From positions 32,570 through 96,569 of the forward strand of contig NZ_BJTV01000022.1 of assembly GCF_007176755.1 (NCBI RefSeq): a DNA stretch of 64,000 nt. The letters run 5' to 3'. The notes beneath the pieces were generated by a model, which was not told where the DNA came from, did no database searches, and was given only the letters and a program-made list of their open reading frames with translations. The DNA is from Streptomyces sp. 1-11 (GTDB taxonomy: Bacteria; Actinomycetota; Actinomycetes; Streptomycetales; Streptomycetaceae). Each line of letters starts with the position of its first letter. Position 1 is the stretch's first letter. The position numbers and the translations under genes are program-made. Shown here one piece after another: positions 52,342-61,289 of this stretch.

Positions 52342-53424
52342 TTACGAGAACAGGCGGCGCCAGGTCTCCGGACCCGGGTAGCCGTCCGCCGCTCCACCGC
52401 GCCAGCCCTGGGCGCGCTGGAAGGCCTCCACGGCCCGCCGGTCGGCGTCGCCCCAGCGCGGGCCGGGCCCGGCGGGGTAGAAGCGGGCGAACCCCTTCCG
52501 CACCAGCCGCTCCCCCAGTTCGGTCACGTGCGGACCGGTCTCGCCCGGGCGGAACCGGGCCCGGCCGGGGTAGCCGGGCACGCCGTGCGAGGCGGGCCGG
52601 GACGGGCCCGCCCGGCCGGCGAGGGGCCCCGGCGCCTTGGCGTCGTCCGCCGCCTGCGCGCCCGCGGTGTCCGCGACGACGCCCTTGTAGCGGTAGGGGA
52701 CGTACTTGGAGGTGTTGCTCCAGTAGGGGTACGGGGTGGCCTGGGTGCGGGCGTTCGGGGGTGTCTGCTCGTAGACCGTGTAGTAGGTGTGCGTGTAGTC
52801 CGTCCAGCCGCCGAAGATCACGACGTGGGAGCCGCGCTCGGGGTCGTCCGGGTTGTGGAAGAGCAGGATGTCGCCGGGCAGCAGCTCCTCCTTGGTGATC
52901 TTCACCCCGAACTGGTCGAGGCTGCCGGTCCACTCGTTGGACCCCAGCCCCCAGGCCATGGACACATAGCCCGAGCAGTCCTGCCGGTAACCGTCGCTCC
53001 AGTAGTCGTCCATGCTGTACGGCACCTTCGCGGCCACCCACACCTTCGCCCGGTCGATGATCTGGGTCCGGGTGGCGGGCGGCGGGGCGGCCGGAGCCGG
53101 GGTGGCCGGGGTGGGCAGGGGCCCGGCCGGGCCGTGCAGGGGGGATTTGACGCCCTGCGGGGTGGCGGGCTCGCCGTCCCCGGGGGAGCCGTCACCGGGA
53201 GCGCCGGGGCGGGGCGGGGCCTGGAGCGCGGTGACGGCGGCGGCCGGGGTGAGCGCCCCGAGGGCGGCGGACGCGGCGGCGGCGACGATCACGACCCCGC
53301 GGGCCGCCAGGTGGCCGGCGAAGCGCCCGGACGGCGGGCGGGGGCCGGCGCGCCGCGCGTGGACACAGGACGGGCAGCCGCAGTCACGCCCGGGGGCGAC
53401 CTCTTCGAACGCCGGAGCCGTCAT
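52342..53424 (-). CDS. NlpC/P60-like hydrolase with peptidoglycan-binding domain
   Basis: A protein of 360 aa. A short cytoplasmic Cys-rich N-terminus (DCGCPSC) and a membrane anchor (about 40-66) precede a Pro-rich linker. The amidase-type domain has Cys150 in QDCSGYVSMAWGL and His200 in GSHVVIFGGW. The C-terminal 70 residues (ETGPHVTELGERLVRKGFAR ... AVEAFQRAQGW) form a peptidoglycan-binding domain. Expected to cut cell-wall peptides outside the membrane. ATG 53424 is chosen; longer frames run into unrelated DNA. Confidence 0.85.
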   Translation of the reverse strand: MTAPAFEEVAPGRDCGCPSCVHARRAGPRPPSGRFAGHLAARGVVIVAAAASAALGALTPAAAVTALQAPPRPGAPGDGSPGDGEPATPQGVKSPLHGPAGPLPTPATPAPAAPPPATRTQIIDRAKVWVAAKVPYSMDDYWSDGYRQDCSGYVSMAWGLGSNEWTGSLDQFGVKITKEELLPGDILLFHNPDDPERGSHVVIFGGWTDYTHTYYTVYEQTPPNARTQATPYPYWSNTSKYVPYRYKGVVADTAGAQAADDAKAPGPLAGRAGPSRPASHGVPGYPGRARFRPGETGPHVTELGERLVRKGFARFYPAGPGPRWGDADRRAVEAFQRAQGWRGGAADGYPGPETWRRLFS

Positions 53425-53608
53425 GCGATCTGCCTCACATTCGGTGGGGATGTGTCCGCCTCTGTGCACGTTGATCAGTTTCACAACTGTCACCCCCGCA
53501 CGCCCGCTGACGGTCCGAACGATGTACATCCCGTACGACCGGATCCCCCGGGCGCAGCACATGGTCGGGAGCACCCTCCGGGGTCGGGTAGAGTTCTCAC
53601 GTCAGCAG

Positions 53609-53682
53609 GCGCCGCTAGCTCAGTTGGTTAGAGCAGCTGACTCTTAATCAGCGGGTCCGGGGTTCGAGTCCCTGGCGGCGCA
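53609..53682 (+). tRNA. tRNA-Lys (CTT anticodon), copy 3
   Basis: Identical to copies 1 and 2. It shares CGTCAGCAG immediately upstream with copy 1. TAGAGT at 53589-53594 is a likely -10. Confidence 0.97.
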
Positions 53683-53688
53683 CCGACC

Positions 53689-53720
53689 GGAAGGCCCCTC
53701 GCAGCAGCGGGGGGCCTTTC
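53689..53720 (+). terminator. Terminator after tRNA-Lys copy 3
   Basis: AAGGCCCC (53691-53698) pairs with GGGGCCTT (53711-53718), followed by TC. Confidence 0.75.
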
Positions 53721-54236
53721 GCATGGCCGGATCCCGCGGTTCCGGACGCGGCCCCCGGCACCCGCGCGGGCCCCGTTGAACCGGATGTCCCCCTCACCCG
53801 TATGCACCCGGGGAGCAGGAGGGAGGAGGCCATGACGGGCCGCTTCGGCGACGTGCCCGGCCGGCCGTCTCCCACCGGCGCACCCGGGCCCCCCGGACAC
53901 CACCCGCGTCACAATCAGCGGATTTGACCGGTAAACTCCTCGTTTCCTGTCTTGCGATCACGCTGGACGCCGTAGAACCCTGATTGCCACGCAGCCGCGC
54001 CCTCACGGCACTTGGGGAAGCAACCGGTTGCCGGCCGGCGGGGAGGGGGCCCCGCTCAGCGGGCGGATGCGAGGGGGGCATCATGCAACCGGAAGGTCGA
54101 CGTCCCGTGTCTATATGGTGTGCAAGACATGGTGATCACGACCCATCACCGTGTCCGCCTGTGACGGCCGAGGGGACCCCGACCGGGCGGTTGGACCGAC
54201 GAAACACGCGGTGACTCGCGTGTAGGGGGATGACTC
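53721..54236. promoter_or_regulatory. Long leader and promoter region of cslA
   Basis: These 516 bases hold no gene I can support. The DNA near 54100-54130 is unusually A+T-rich (GTGTCTATATGGTGTGC) and may be the promoter. I checked for a ydaO-type riboswitch and did not find a convincing match. Confidence 0.5.
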
Positions 54237-56222
54237 ATGACGTCGACGCCGACGGGCGCCGGGCAGAGCCACGAACAGCACGACGACCCGTCACAGACCA
54301 CGCAACTGCGCGCCGTGTCCCACCGGACCGGCCAGTTCCGCCGAATAAAGAAGAGCCTGCCCAAATACGACTACGAGCACTACAGCCGCCTCTCGGGTCC
54401 CCTCACCCAGCCCGACCCGGCGAAGCCCTACCGGGTGCAGTACCGATCGCTGCTCTCGCAGGAACCGCACCGCGTGCGGGCCGCGCTCATGCTCGGCGCG
54501 GCCCCGGTGCTCTCGCTGGTCCTGCTGTTCTGGCTGCTCCAGCCCGAGCACTGGACCGAACGCGACTACCCGGCCTACGACTTCCTGCCGGCGCTGGACG
54601 TCGTGATGCTGGTCGCGATCGGCCTGATCGAGTTCTTCCGCTGCATGAACGTGCTGTCGAACGCGCACGCCACCCTGGTCGCCCGTGACCCGGTCCCGGT
54701 GGTGCCGGAGACCGGCACGCGCGTCGCGTTCCTCACCTCCTTCGTGCCCGGCAAGGAGCCGCTGGAGATGGTGACGAAGACCCTGGAGGCGGCCGTCAGG
54801 CTCCGGCACCGGGGCCTGATGCACGTCTGGCTCCTGGACGAGGGCGACGACCCGGCCGTCAAGGAGGTCTGCGCCCGGCTCGGCGTCCACCACTTCTCCC
54901 GCAAGGGCGTCGCCCGGTGGAACCAGCCCAAGGGCCCGCACCGCGCCAAGACCAAGCACGGCAACTACAACGCCTGGCTCGAGGCGCACGGCGGCGACTA
55001 CGACTTCTTCGCCTCCGTCGACACCGACCACGTGCCGCTGCCCAACTACCTGGAGCGGATGCTCGGTTACTTCCGCGACCCGGACGTCGGCTTCGTCATC
55101 GGCCCGCAGGTCTACGGCAACTACGACACGTTCGTCACCAAGGCCGCCGAGTCGCAGCAGTTCCTCTTCCACGCGCTCATCCAGCGGGCCGGCAACCGCT
55201 ACGGCGCCCCGATGTTCGTGGGCACCTCGAACGCCGTGCGCATCACGGCGATCGAGCAGATCGGCGGCCTGTACGACTCGATCACGGAGGACATGGCCAC
55301 CGGGTTCGAGATGCACCGCGCCGAGAACCCGGCCACGGGCCGCAAGTGGAAGTCCGTGTACACCCCGGACGTGCTCGCGGTCGGTGAGGGCCCCAACGCC
55401 TGGACGGACTTCTTCACCCAGCAGATGCGCTGGTCGCGGGGCACCTACGAGACGATCCTCAAGCAGTACTGGAAGGGCTTCTTCACCCTGCCGCCCGGCA
55501 AGCTCTTCAACTACACGATGATGATCATCTTCTACCCGATGTCCGCCCTCAACTGGATCCTCGCGGCGCTCAGTTGCGCGCTGTTCCTGGGCCTGGGCGC
55601 CTCGGGCGTGAACATCGACCCGACCGTGTGGCTGATGCTCTACGGCAACGCCTCCGCGCTCCAGATCGGCCTGTACATCTGGAACCGCCGGCACAACGTC
55701 TCCCCGCACGAGCCGGAGGGCTCCGGCGGTGTGGCCGGCATGGTGATGTCGGCGCTCTCCGCGCCGCTGTACGCGAAGGCGCTGATCGACTCCGTCCTGC
55801 GCCGCAAGAGCAAGTTCGTGGTGACGCCCAAGGGCGACTCGGCGAGCCCGGACACCTGGTTCGGCACCTTCCGGTACCACTGGTACTTCATCGCGATCTT
55901 CGGCGGCTCGATCGCCGCCGGTCTCGCCCTCGGGCACTCCCACCCGGCGATGATCACCTGGGCCTCGTTCGCCCTGCTCATCACCGCGACACCGGTCTTC
56001 GTCTGGCGCCACGAGCTGCGGCAGCAGAAGAACCGGCCCCGGCACGCCGTCGGCGCGCCCGCGCCGGCCCCGGCGGCTGAGCCGCGGGACGCGGTGCCCC
56101 CGGGGTACGCCGCCCGGCCGCCACAGGTCCCGCAGCAGCGGACCGGCCACGCCGGTCCGGACGCGGGCAACGAACAGACCATGCAGATCGCCCTTGGTGG
56201 ACTTGGGGGACGTAAGGAATGA
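54237..56222 (+). CDS. cslA: Cellulose-synthase-like glycosyltransferase CslA (GT2)
   Basis: Membrane GT2 enzyme of 661 aa that makes a beta-glycan at hyphal tips. Membrane helices at about 82-100, 117-134 and five more after residue 425 surround the catalytic domain. Catalytic residues are DEGDD (201-205), DTD (262-264), TED (350-352) and QQMRW (395-399), all intact. ATG 54237 follows GGGGGATG. Its stop overlaps glxA (ATGA). In S. coelicolor and S. lividans cslA with glxA is needed for tip glycan and normal development. Confidence 0.95.
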   Translation: MTSTPTGAGQSHEQHDDPSQTTQLRAVSHRTGQFRRIKKSLPKYDYEHYSRLSGPLTQPDPAKPYRVQYRSLLSQEPHRVRAALMLGAAPVLSLVLLFWLLQPEHWTERDYPAYDFLPALDVVMLVAIGLIEFFRCMNVLSNAHATLVARDPVPVVPETGTRVAFLTSFVPGKEPLEMVTKTLEAAVRLRHRGLMHVWLLDEGDDPAVKEVCARLGVHHFSRKGVARWNQPKGPHRAKTKHGNYNAWLEAHGGDYDFFASVDTDHVPLPNYLERMLGYFRDPDVGFVIGPQVYGNYDTFVTKAAESQQFLFHALIQRAGNRYGAPMFVGTSNAVRITAIEQIGGLYDSITEDMATGFEMHRAENPATGRKWKSVYTPDVLAVGEGPNAWTDFFTQQMRWSRGTYETILKQYWKGFFTLPPGKLFNYTMMIIFYPMSALNWILAALSCALFLGLGASGVNIDPTVWLMLYGNASALQIGLYIWNRRHNVSPHEPEGSGGVAGMVMSALSAPLYAKALIDSVLRRKSKFVVTPKGDSASPDTWFGTFRYHWYFIAIFGGSIAAGLALGHSHPAMITWASFALLITATPVFVWRHELRQQKNRPRHAVGAPAPAPAAEPRDAVPPGYAARPPQVPQQRTGHAGPDAGNEQTMQIALGGLGGRKE

Positions 56223-58156
56223 AGGACCAGGCCGGCCGCCGCCGTGCTCGTCGACTCGCGATAGGCACGGCGGTGGTAGTCGCGCTGGCCGGGATGAACG
56301 GGCCGTGGCTCTACCGCTTCGGGACCGAGCAGTACCACCAGTACAAGATCGACAAGCCGGAGTACAAGGCCTCCAACGGCAAGTGGGACATCGTCGAGTT
56401 CCCACCGGAGTACCGGCAGGACACCATCCACGCGGCGCTGCTGCACACCGGCAAGGTGCTGCTGGTCGCCGGGTCGGGCAACAACCAGGACAACTTCGAC
56501 AAGAAGCGGTTCGACACCCGGATCTGGGACCCGGTCAAGGGCACGATCAAGAAGGTCCCCACGCCCACCGACCTGTTCTGCACCGGGCACACCCAGCTCG
56601 CCAACGGCAACCTGCTGATCGCGGGCGGCACCAAGCGGTACGAGAAGCTCAAGGGCGACGTCACCAAGGCCGGCGGCCTGATGATCGTCCACAACGAGAA
56701 CCCGGACAAGCCGATCACGCTGCCCGCGGGCACCCGGTTCACCGGCCGGTCCAACGGCAAGACGTTCGTCTCCAAGGACCCGGTGCTCGTGCCCCGCGCG
56801 AAGAAGGTCTTCGACCCGGCCACCGGCGCCTTCCTGCGCAACGACCCGGGCCTCGGCCGCATCTACGTCGAGGCGCAGCGCAGCGGCACCGAGTACGAGA
56901 CGGGCACCCAGGACAACTACCGGATCCAGGGCCTGGACGGCGCCGACGCGCGCAACACGTACGGCATCGCGCAGAAGCTCGCCCTCGACAAGAAGGACTT
57001 CCAGGGCATCCGCGACGCCTACGAGTTCGACCCGGTCGCCGAGCGGTACATCAAGGTCGACCCGATGAACGAGGCCCGCTGGTACCCGACGCTCACCACC
57101 CTGTCGGACGGCAAGGTGCTCAGCGTCTCCGGGCTGGACGACATCGGTCAGCTCGTGCCGGGCAAGAACGAGGTCTTCGACCCGAAGACGAAGAAGTGGA
57201 CGTACACCGGGAAGATCCGGCAGTTCCCGACCTACCCGGCGCTGTTCCTGATGCAGAACGGGAAGATCTTCTACTCGGGTTCCAACGCGGGCTACGGCCC
57301 CGACGACGTGGGCCGCGACCCCGGCGTCTGGGACGTGGCCACCAACAAGTTCACCAAGCTGCCCGGGCTGAGCGACGCCGACCGGATGGAGACCTCCGGG
57401 ACCGTGCTGCTGCCCCCCGCCCAGGACGAGAGGTTCCTGGTGATCGGCGGCGGCGGGGTCGGCGAGTCGAAGCTGTCCAGCAGGAAGACCCGGCTGATCG
57501 ACCTCAAGGCGAAGAACCCGAGGTTCGTGGACGGGCCGGAGCTGGAGAAGGGCACCCGGTACCCGCAGTCCTCGGTCCTGCCCGACGACACCGTGCTGGT
57601 GTCCGGCGGCTCCGAGGACTACCGGGGGCGCGGCGACTCCGACATCCTGCAGGCCCGGCTGTACCACCCGGACAGCAACAGCTTCACCGAGGTCGCGGAT
57701 CCGCTGGTGGGCCGCGACTACCACTCCGGGTCGATCCTGCTGCCGGACGGACGGGTGATGTTCTTCGGGTCCGACCCGCTCTACGCGGACGCGGCCGACA
57801 CCAGGCCGGGCAGGTTCGAGCAGCGGATCGAGATCTACACCCCGCCGTACCTGTACCGGGGTTCGCGGCCGTCGCTCAGCGGGGGGCCGCGGACCATCGC
57901 GCGGGGCGCGTCGGGCACCTTCACCTCGGCGCAGGCCTCCGGCATCAAGAAGGTCCGGCTGATCCGGCCGAGCGCCTCGACCCATGTGACGGACGTGGAC
58001 CAGCGCTCCATCGCGCTGGACTTCACCACGTCCGGCGACAAGATCACCGTGACGGTGCCGAAGAACCGGAACCTGGTGCAGTCCGGCTGGTACATGCTGT
58101 TCGTGGACGACGGCCGGGGGACGCCCAGCAAGGCCCAGTGGGTCAAGGTCCCGTGA
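56219..58156 (+). CDS. glxA: Radical copper oxidase GlxA (galactose-oxidase-like)
   Basis: Exported membrane-anchored oxidase of 645 aa: a membrane segment at about 13-30, then a Kelch beta-propeller and a C-terminal Ig-like domain (DUF1929). Cys121 (DLFCTGHTQ), Trp288 and Tyr289 (EARWYP) sit where the known GlxA thioether cofactor and stacking Trp are. Further ligands are in GRDYHSG (Tyr-His) and near the C-terminus. It oxidises the CslA glycan. Coupled to cslA by a 4-base overlap; a strong terminator follows. Confidence 0.95.
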   Translation: MKDQAGRRRARRLAIGTAVVVALAGMNGPWLYRFGTEQYHQYKIDKPEYKASNGKWDIVEFPPEYRQDTIHAALLHTGKVLLVAGSGNNQDNFDKKRFDTRIWDPVKGTIKKVPTPTDLFCTGHTQLANGNLLIAGGTKRYEKLKGDVTKAGGLMIVHNENPDKPITLPAGTRFTGRSNGKTFVSKDPVLVPRAKKVFDPATGAFLRNDPGLGRIYVEAQRSGTEYETGTQDNYRIQGLDGADARNTYGIAQKLALDKKDFQGIRDAYEFDPVAERYIKVDPMNEARWYPTLTTLSDGKVLSVSGLDDIGQLVPGKNEVFDPKTKKWTYTGKIRQFPTYPALFLMQNGKIFYSGSNAGYGPDDVGRDPGVWDVATNKFTKLPGLSDADRMETSGTVLLPPAQDERFLVIGGGGVGESKLSSRKTRLIDLKAKNPRFVDGPELEKGTRYPQSSVLPDDTVLVSGGSEDYRGRGDSDILQARLYHPDSNSFTEVADPLVGRDYHSGSILLPDGRVMFFGSDPLYADAADTRPGRFEQRIEIYTPPYLYRGSRPSLSGGPRTIARGASGTFTSAQASGIKKVRLIRPSASTHVTDVDQRSIALDFTTSGDKITVTVPKNRNLVQSGWYMLFVDDGRGTPSKAQWVKVP

Positions 58157-58174
58157 GCCACGCTCCCTGAGCCC

Positions 58175-58211
58175 GGAAGGGGCGCCCCGCGTACGGCGGG
58201 GCGCCCCTTCC
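58175..58211. terminator. Strong bidirectional terminator after glxA
   Basis: A perfect 16-bp stem, GGAAGGGGCGCCCCGC (58175-58190) and GCGGGGCGCCCCTTCC (58196-58211), with a 5-base loop between convergent genes. Confidence 0.88.
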
Positions 58212-58214
58212 GTC

Positions 58215-59246
58215 TCACCGCTTGCCGGCCGTGGCCAGCCCGAGGGCGTAACCCGCCCACCACCGGCCCGCGTCCGGACCGCCCTTGCAGGTGCCGTCCG
58301 ACTCCCCCGGACGCTTGATCCACAGATAGGCGTCGACCAGCGGGTCGTCCGTGCGGGTCGTCGGGGGCCGGCCCAGCGCCCGGCCGGGCGGGTTGCACCA
58401 CCGCTGGGCCGGATCGCCGCCCGTGTAGGGGCCGTTGCCGTTGCGGCTGGTGTCGACGACGAAGTGCTTGCCGCCCACCTTCGCCGAGAGCTGCTTGCCG
58501 TAGGCGATGGAGTCCTCGGTGGAGTAGAAGTTGGAGACGTTGACGGCGAACCCGTCGGCCTGCTCGACGCCGGCCCGCCGCAGGGGCTCGAAGATCTGGT
58601 CCGGGCGGCCCCAGCCGGCGTTGCCCGCGTCCAGGTAGACCTTGGTGTTCTTCAGCGACTTCAGCTTGGCGACGGCGCCTTTGAGCAGGTCGAAGCGCTC
58701 CTCGTGCGACTCGCCCGGGGTGCAGCCGTCGACGAGGTGCAGTACGGCGTCGGGCTCCAGGACGACGGTGGCGGCACGGTCGCCGATGCCCCGGGCGACG
58801 CCGTCGATCCAGGCCCGGTAGCCGTCTCCGTCGGCGGCGCCGCCCTGGGAGTACTGGCCGCAGTCGCGGTGCGGGATGTTGTAGAGCACGAGCAGGGGCG
58901 TGCGGTCCGCCTTGTCGGCGGCCTCGGTGAAGCCGCGGGCCTCCTGCTCGGGGTTCTCCGGGCCGATCCACTCCCCGGTCGGCTGCTCGGCGATCCGGCG
59001 GATGCGCTCGGCCTCCGTCCTCCTGCCGGCCTTCTCGTAGGCGGCGACCTGGCGGGCCGCGTTGCCGTCCGGGTTCACCCAGAACGGGTCGGTGGACTTC
59101 GGCTGCTGACCGATGTCCGCCTTCGCGTCGCCCGCCCCGCCCCCGCCGGACGAGCAGCCCGCGAGCAGCAGTGCCGCCCCCAGCACCGCCGCGGACGCCC
59201 GGACCAGTCCCCGTTGCGAGACGCGGGCCCCCCTGCTGTGGTGCAT
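58215..59246 (-). CDS. cslZ: GH6 endoglucanase lipoprotein (CslZ-type)
   Basis: A protein of 343 aa. Lipoprotein signal with lipobox LLLAGC (Cys31), then a GH6 domain: LLVLYNIPHRDCGQYSQGG, VVLEPDAVLHL (catalytic Asp region), VYLDAGNAGWGRPDQIF and VVDTSRNGNGPY, ending DAYLWIKRPGESDGTC. It hydrolyses beta-1,4-glucan outside the cell. Adjacent to cslA-glxA, it probably trims the CslA product. Here it is on the opposite strand to cslA. ATG 59246 follows AGGGGGA. Confidence 0.92.
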   Translation of the reverse strand: MHHSRGARVSQRGLVRASAAVLGAALLLAGCSSGGGGAGDAKADIGQQPKSTDPFWVNPDGNAARQVAAYEKAGRRTEAERIRRIAEQPTGEWIGPENPEQEARGFTEAADKADRTPLLVLYNIPHRDCGQYSQGGAADGDGYRAWIDGVARGIGDRAATVVLEPDAVLHLVDGCTPGESHEERFDLLKGAVAKLKSLKNTKVYLDAGNAGWGRPDQIFEPLRRAGVEQADGFAVNVSNFYSTEDSIAYGKQLSAKVGGKHFVVDTSRNGNGPYTGGDPAQRWCNPPGRALGRPPTTRTDDPLVDAYLWIKRPGESDGTCKGGPDAGRWWAGYALGLATAGKR

Positions 59247-59518
59247 GCGATTCCCCCTGGCGCATCGTTCCGAGTGCCAATCGTGGCACAACGCCCGACC
59301 CGCTCACGAGGTCGCTCGGGGGCTCGCGGGAGGGCGTTCGAGGGTGCGCTCGGGGGGGTGGTCGGGAGGGCGGTCGAGGGTGCGCTCGGGGGGGGTGGTC
59401 GGGAGGGCGGTCGAGGGTGCGCTCGGGGGGTGGTCGGCGGTTGCCCGGTGGTTGCCCGGAGCCTCCGGACGGCGGCCGGACGCGACGGTCGGCGGGCGCT
59501 CGCGGGGACGCGCGGGGG
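59247..59518. repeat. Upstream region of the GH6 gene with three ~36-bp tandem repeats
   Basis: Three tandem units beginning GGGAGGGCG(G/T)TCGAGGGTGC start at 59328, 59364 and 59401. No gene is visible. The GH6 promoter should lie at the left end. Confidence 0.8.
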
Positions 59519-59775
59519 CGGCTCGGGGTGGTCGGCAGGCGCTCACCCGGGGCGGCTCGGGGGCGGGCGCTCACCCGGGGCGGTTCAAGGTGGTCGGCGA
59601 GCGCTCGCCTCGGACGGCTCGGAGTGGGCGGCGGGCCCTCGCCCGGGACGGCTCGGGGAGACCGACGGACCCTCGCCCGGAATGGCTCGGGGGGCGGCGG
59701 GCGCTCGCCGGGGCGGCTCGGGGTGGTCGACGGGCGCTCACCCGGAACGGCTTAGGGTGGCCGCTCGCCGGGGCC
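59519..59775. repeat. Degenerate minisatellite, about eight 28-34-bp units
   Basis: Units begin GGCTCGGGG and end near GCGCTC(A/G)CCCGG. They run up to the stop codon of the sortase gene, with no coding potential I trust. Confidence 0.8.
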
Positions 59776-60444
59776 TCACGGCCCCGTGCCGGTGAGGTAT
59801 GCGGAGACGACCACGTTGGCCGTGTAGCTGCGGCTGACGCGGTCGAAGGTGCCGCCGCAGGTGATCAGCCGGAGTTCGGCGCGGCCCGGCACCCGGGGCC
59901 CGTAGGCCGCCTGGGCGTCGAAGTGGTCGCGGGGCAGGACGCGGACGTCGTCGATGGTGAAGCGGGCGACCCGGCCGTCCGCGCGGACCACCCGGACCGT
60001 CTCGCCGGATCTGAGCGTGCTGATCTTGTAGAAGACGGCGGGCCGGGTCGCGGTGTCGACGTGCCCGACCAGCAGCGCGGTCCCCGCCGCGCCGGGCTTG
60101 GTCCCGGAGCCGTACCAGCCGACGACTGCCGGCTGGTCGAACGGGGGCGGCTCGATGGCGCCCCGCGCGTCCAGCCCCCGGGCCACCACCGGTGCGGTGA
60201 CGGCCAGTTGGGGGATGTCCAGGCGCTGCGGGACCGAACCCGCGAGCGGCGCGGCGGCGGGCGGCAGCCGGACCGCCCCGGCGCGCCCCAGCCCGGCCAC
60301 GTCGCCGGCGGCGGGCCCCGCCGGGCTCTGCGGCACACCGGTGACGTCACGCCCCCACAGCCACAGCCCGAACAGCAGCAGCGTCCAGGCCAACGCGGTG
60401 ACCAGGCGGCCGGTGGCGGAGGTGCGCCCGTACTCGTCGGACAT
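59776..60444 (-). CDS. Class F sortase
   Basis: Membrane-anchored transpeptidase of 222 aa. The N-terminal membrane segment (13-31, LVTALAWTLLLFGLWLWG) precedes a sortase beta-barrel: catalytic His in ALLVGHVDT, Cys in LRLITCGGTFD and Arg in RVSRSYTANV. It anchors or links surface proteins to the wall. The gene upstream (60460-61098) encodes an exported protein 15 bases away and is probably co-transcribed. Confidence 0.9.
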   Translation of the reverse strand: MSDEYGRTSATGRLVTALAWTLLLFGLWLWGRDVTGVPQSPAGPAAGDVAGLGRAGAVRLPPAAAPLAGSVPQRLDIPQLAVTAPVVARGLDARGAIEPPPFDQPAVVGWYGSGTKPGAAGTALLVGHVDTATRPAVFYKISTLRSGETVRVVRADGRVARFTIDDVRVLPRDHFDAQAAYGPRVPGRAELRLITCGGTFDRVSRSYTANVVVSAYLTGTGP

Positions 60445-60459
60445 CGCCGCTGCCCGCGC

Positions 60460-61098
60460 TCAGTCCGTACCGTGGCTCCGGCGGGCCCTGCGCAGCCCGA
60501 CGGCGGCCGCGGCGACCCCGGCGAGGGCCAGGCCGGTCATGGCGTGGCCGGCGCCCGGGCCGGACGCGTCGGTGGCCACCGTGGCGAAGTGCGCGGTGCC
60601 GCCGCCACCCGCCTGCACCGGTGCGACGGGCGAGGCCTGGGCGGTGAGCGCGCCGGACGGGCCGGTGGGCTGCCCGGTGCCGCCGGTGCCGTCCGCCTGC
60701 CGCGGGGCGGTCCCGGAGCCCTGGCGCGCGACGGTGATCCTGCTGTCGAGCGAGACGTCGGCGCAGGTGACCCGCACGTCGTAGACACCCGGCGTGACCG
60801 AGGCGCGGACGCGGGTGTCGCCGCTCAGGACGCCCATGTCGGACGTCAGCCGGGCGTCGGCGACGAAGGCCTTCGAGGCGGCGACGGCCCGAGTCGCGCC
60901 GCAGCCGCGCACCCGCAGGGACACATCGGTGCCGGGAGCCGGGGAGACCGGGGTGACGGAGACCTCCTGGCCGCGGTCGGCCGTCAGGGAGTTCGCCTGG
61001 CCTCCGACGGCGGCGCAGGCGGCCGTGGTGAAGGCGATGACGGCGAGCAGCCCGGCGCAGAGAGTCCCGGTACCGAGAGTGAGGCGTTGTGAGCCCAT
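60460..61098 (-). CDS. Exported surface protein next to the sortase
   Basis: A protein of 212 aa. The signal peptide (about 1-30, with a possible lipobox TTAAC) is followed by a beta-rich domain with three Cys (VSLRVRGCGAT; DVRVTCADVSL), a Pro/Gly linker and a C-terminal membrane segment plus RRARRS. There is no LPxTG or LAxTG motif, so it may be retained by the C-terminal helix. It is probably co-transcribed with the sortase. Confidence 0.78.
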   Translation of the reverse strand: MGSQRLTLGTGTLCAGLLAVIAFTTAACAAVGGQANSLTADRGQEVSVTPVSPAPGTDVSLRVRGCGATRAVAASKAFVADARLTSDMGVLSGDTRVRASVTPGVYDVRVTCADVSLDSRITVARQGSGTAPRQADGTGGTGQPTGPSGALTAQASPVAPVQAGGGGTAHFATVATDASGPGAGHAMTGLALAGVAAAAVGLRRARRSHGTD

Positions 61099-61289
61099 CG
61101 TGAACCTCCAGATACTGGGAGGCTCCCCCGGACCGTGCGCCTACGCATCCTCGGAGGGCGCGCGATTGCTCCGAACAGGTGAGTCCGGGTTTGGAACCCC
61201 CAGCTCAGAGCGGCTCGGACCGCTTCCGGCCAGGACCGCCTCCAGGCCGGGCCCGGCCAGGGCCGACCCGGCCGGGGCCCTGCCGGGGC

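Noticed and set aside
53628..53912. Minus-strand frame containing GTRTPDPLIKSQLL
   Set aside because: Antisense of tRNA-Lys copy 3 and its terminator; no ribosome site or protein-like composition.
53984..54214. Possible 76-aa gene upstream of cslA
   Set aside because: No homology I know, poor ribosome site, composition like shadow frames; treated as leader DNA.
53940..54230. Possible ydaO-type c-di-AMP riboswitch before cslA
   Set aside because: GGACGCCG and GAACCC are present, but the order and partner strands of the conserved core do not match.
59328..59437. CRISPR-like regularly spaced repeats
   Set aside because: The units are contiguous tandem repeats with no unique spacers and no cas genes nearby; the Cas4-like nuclease at 33092 is far away and paired with a helicase.
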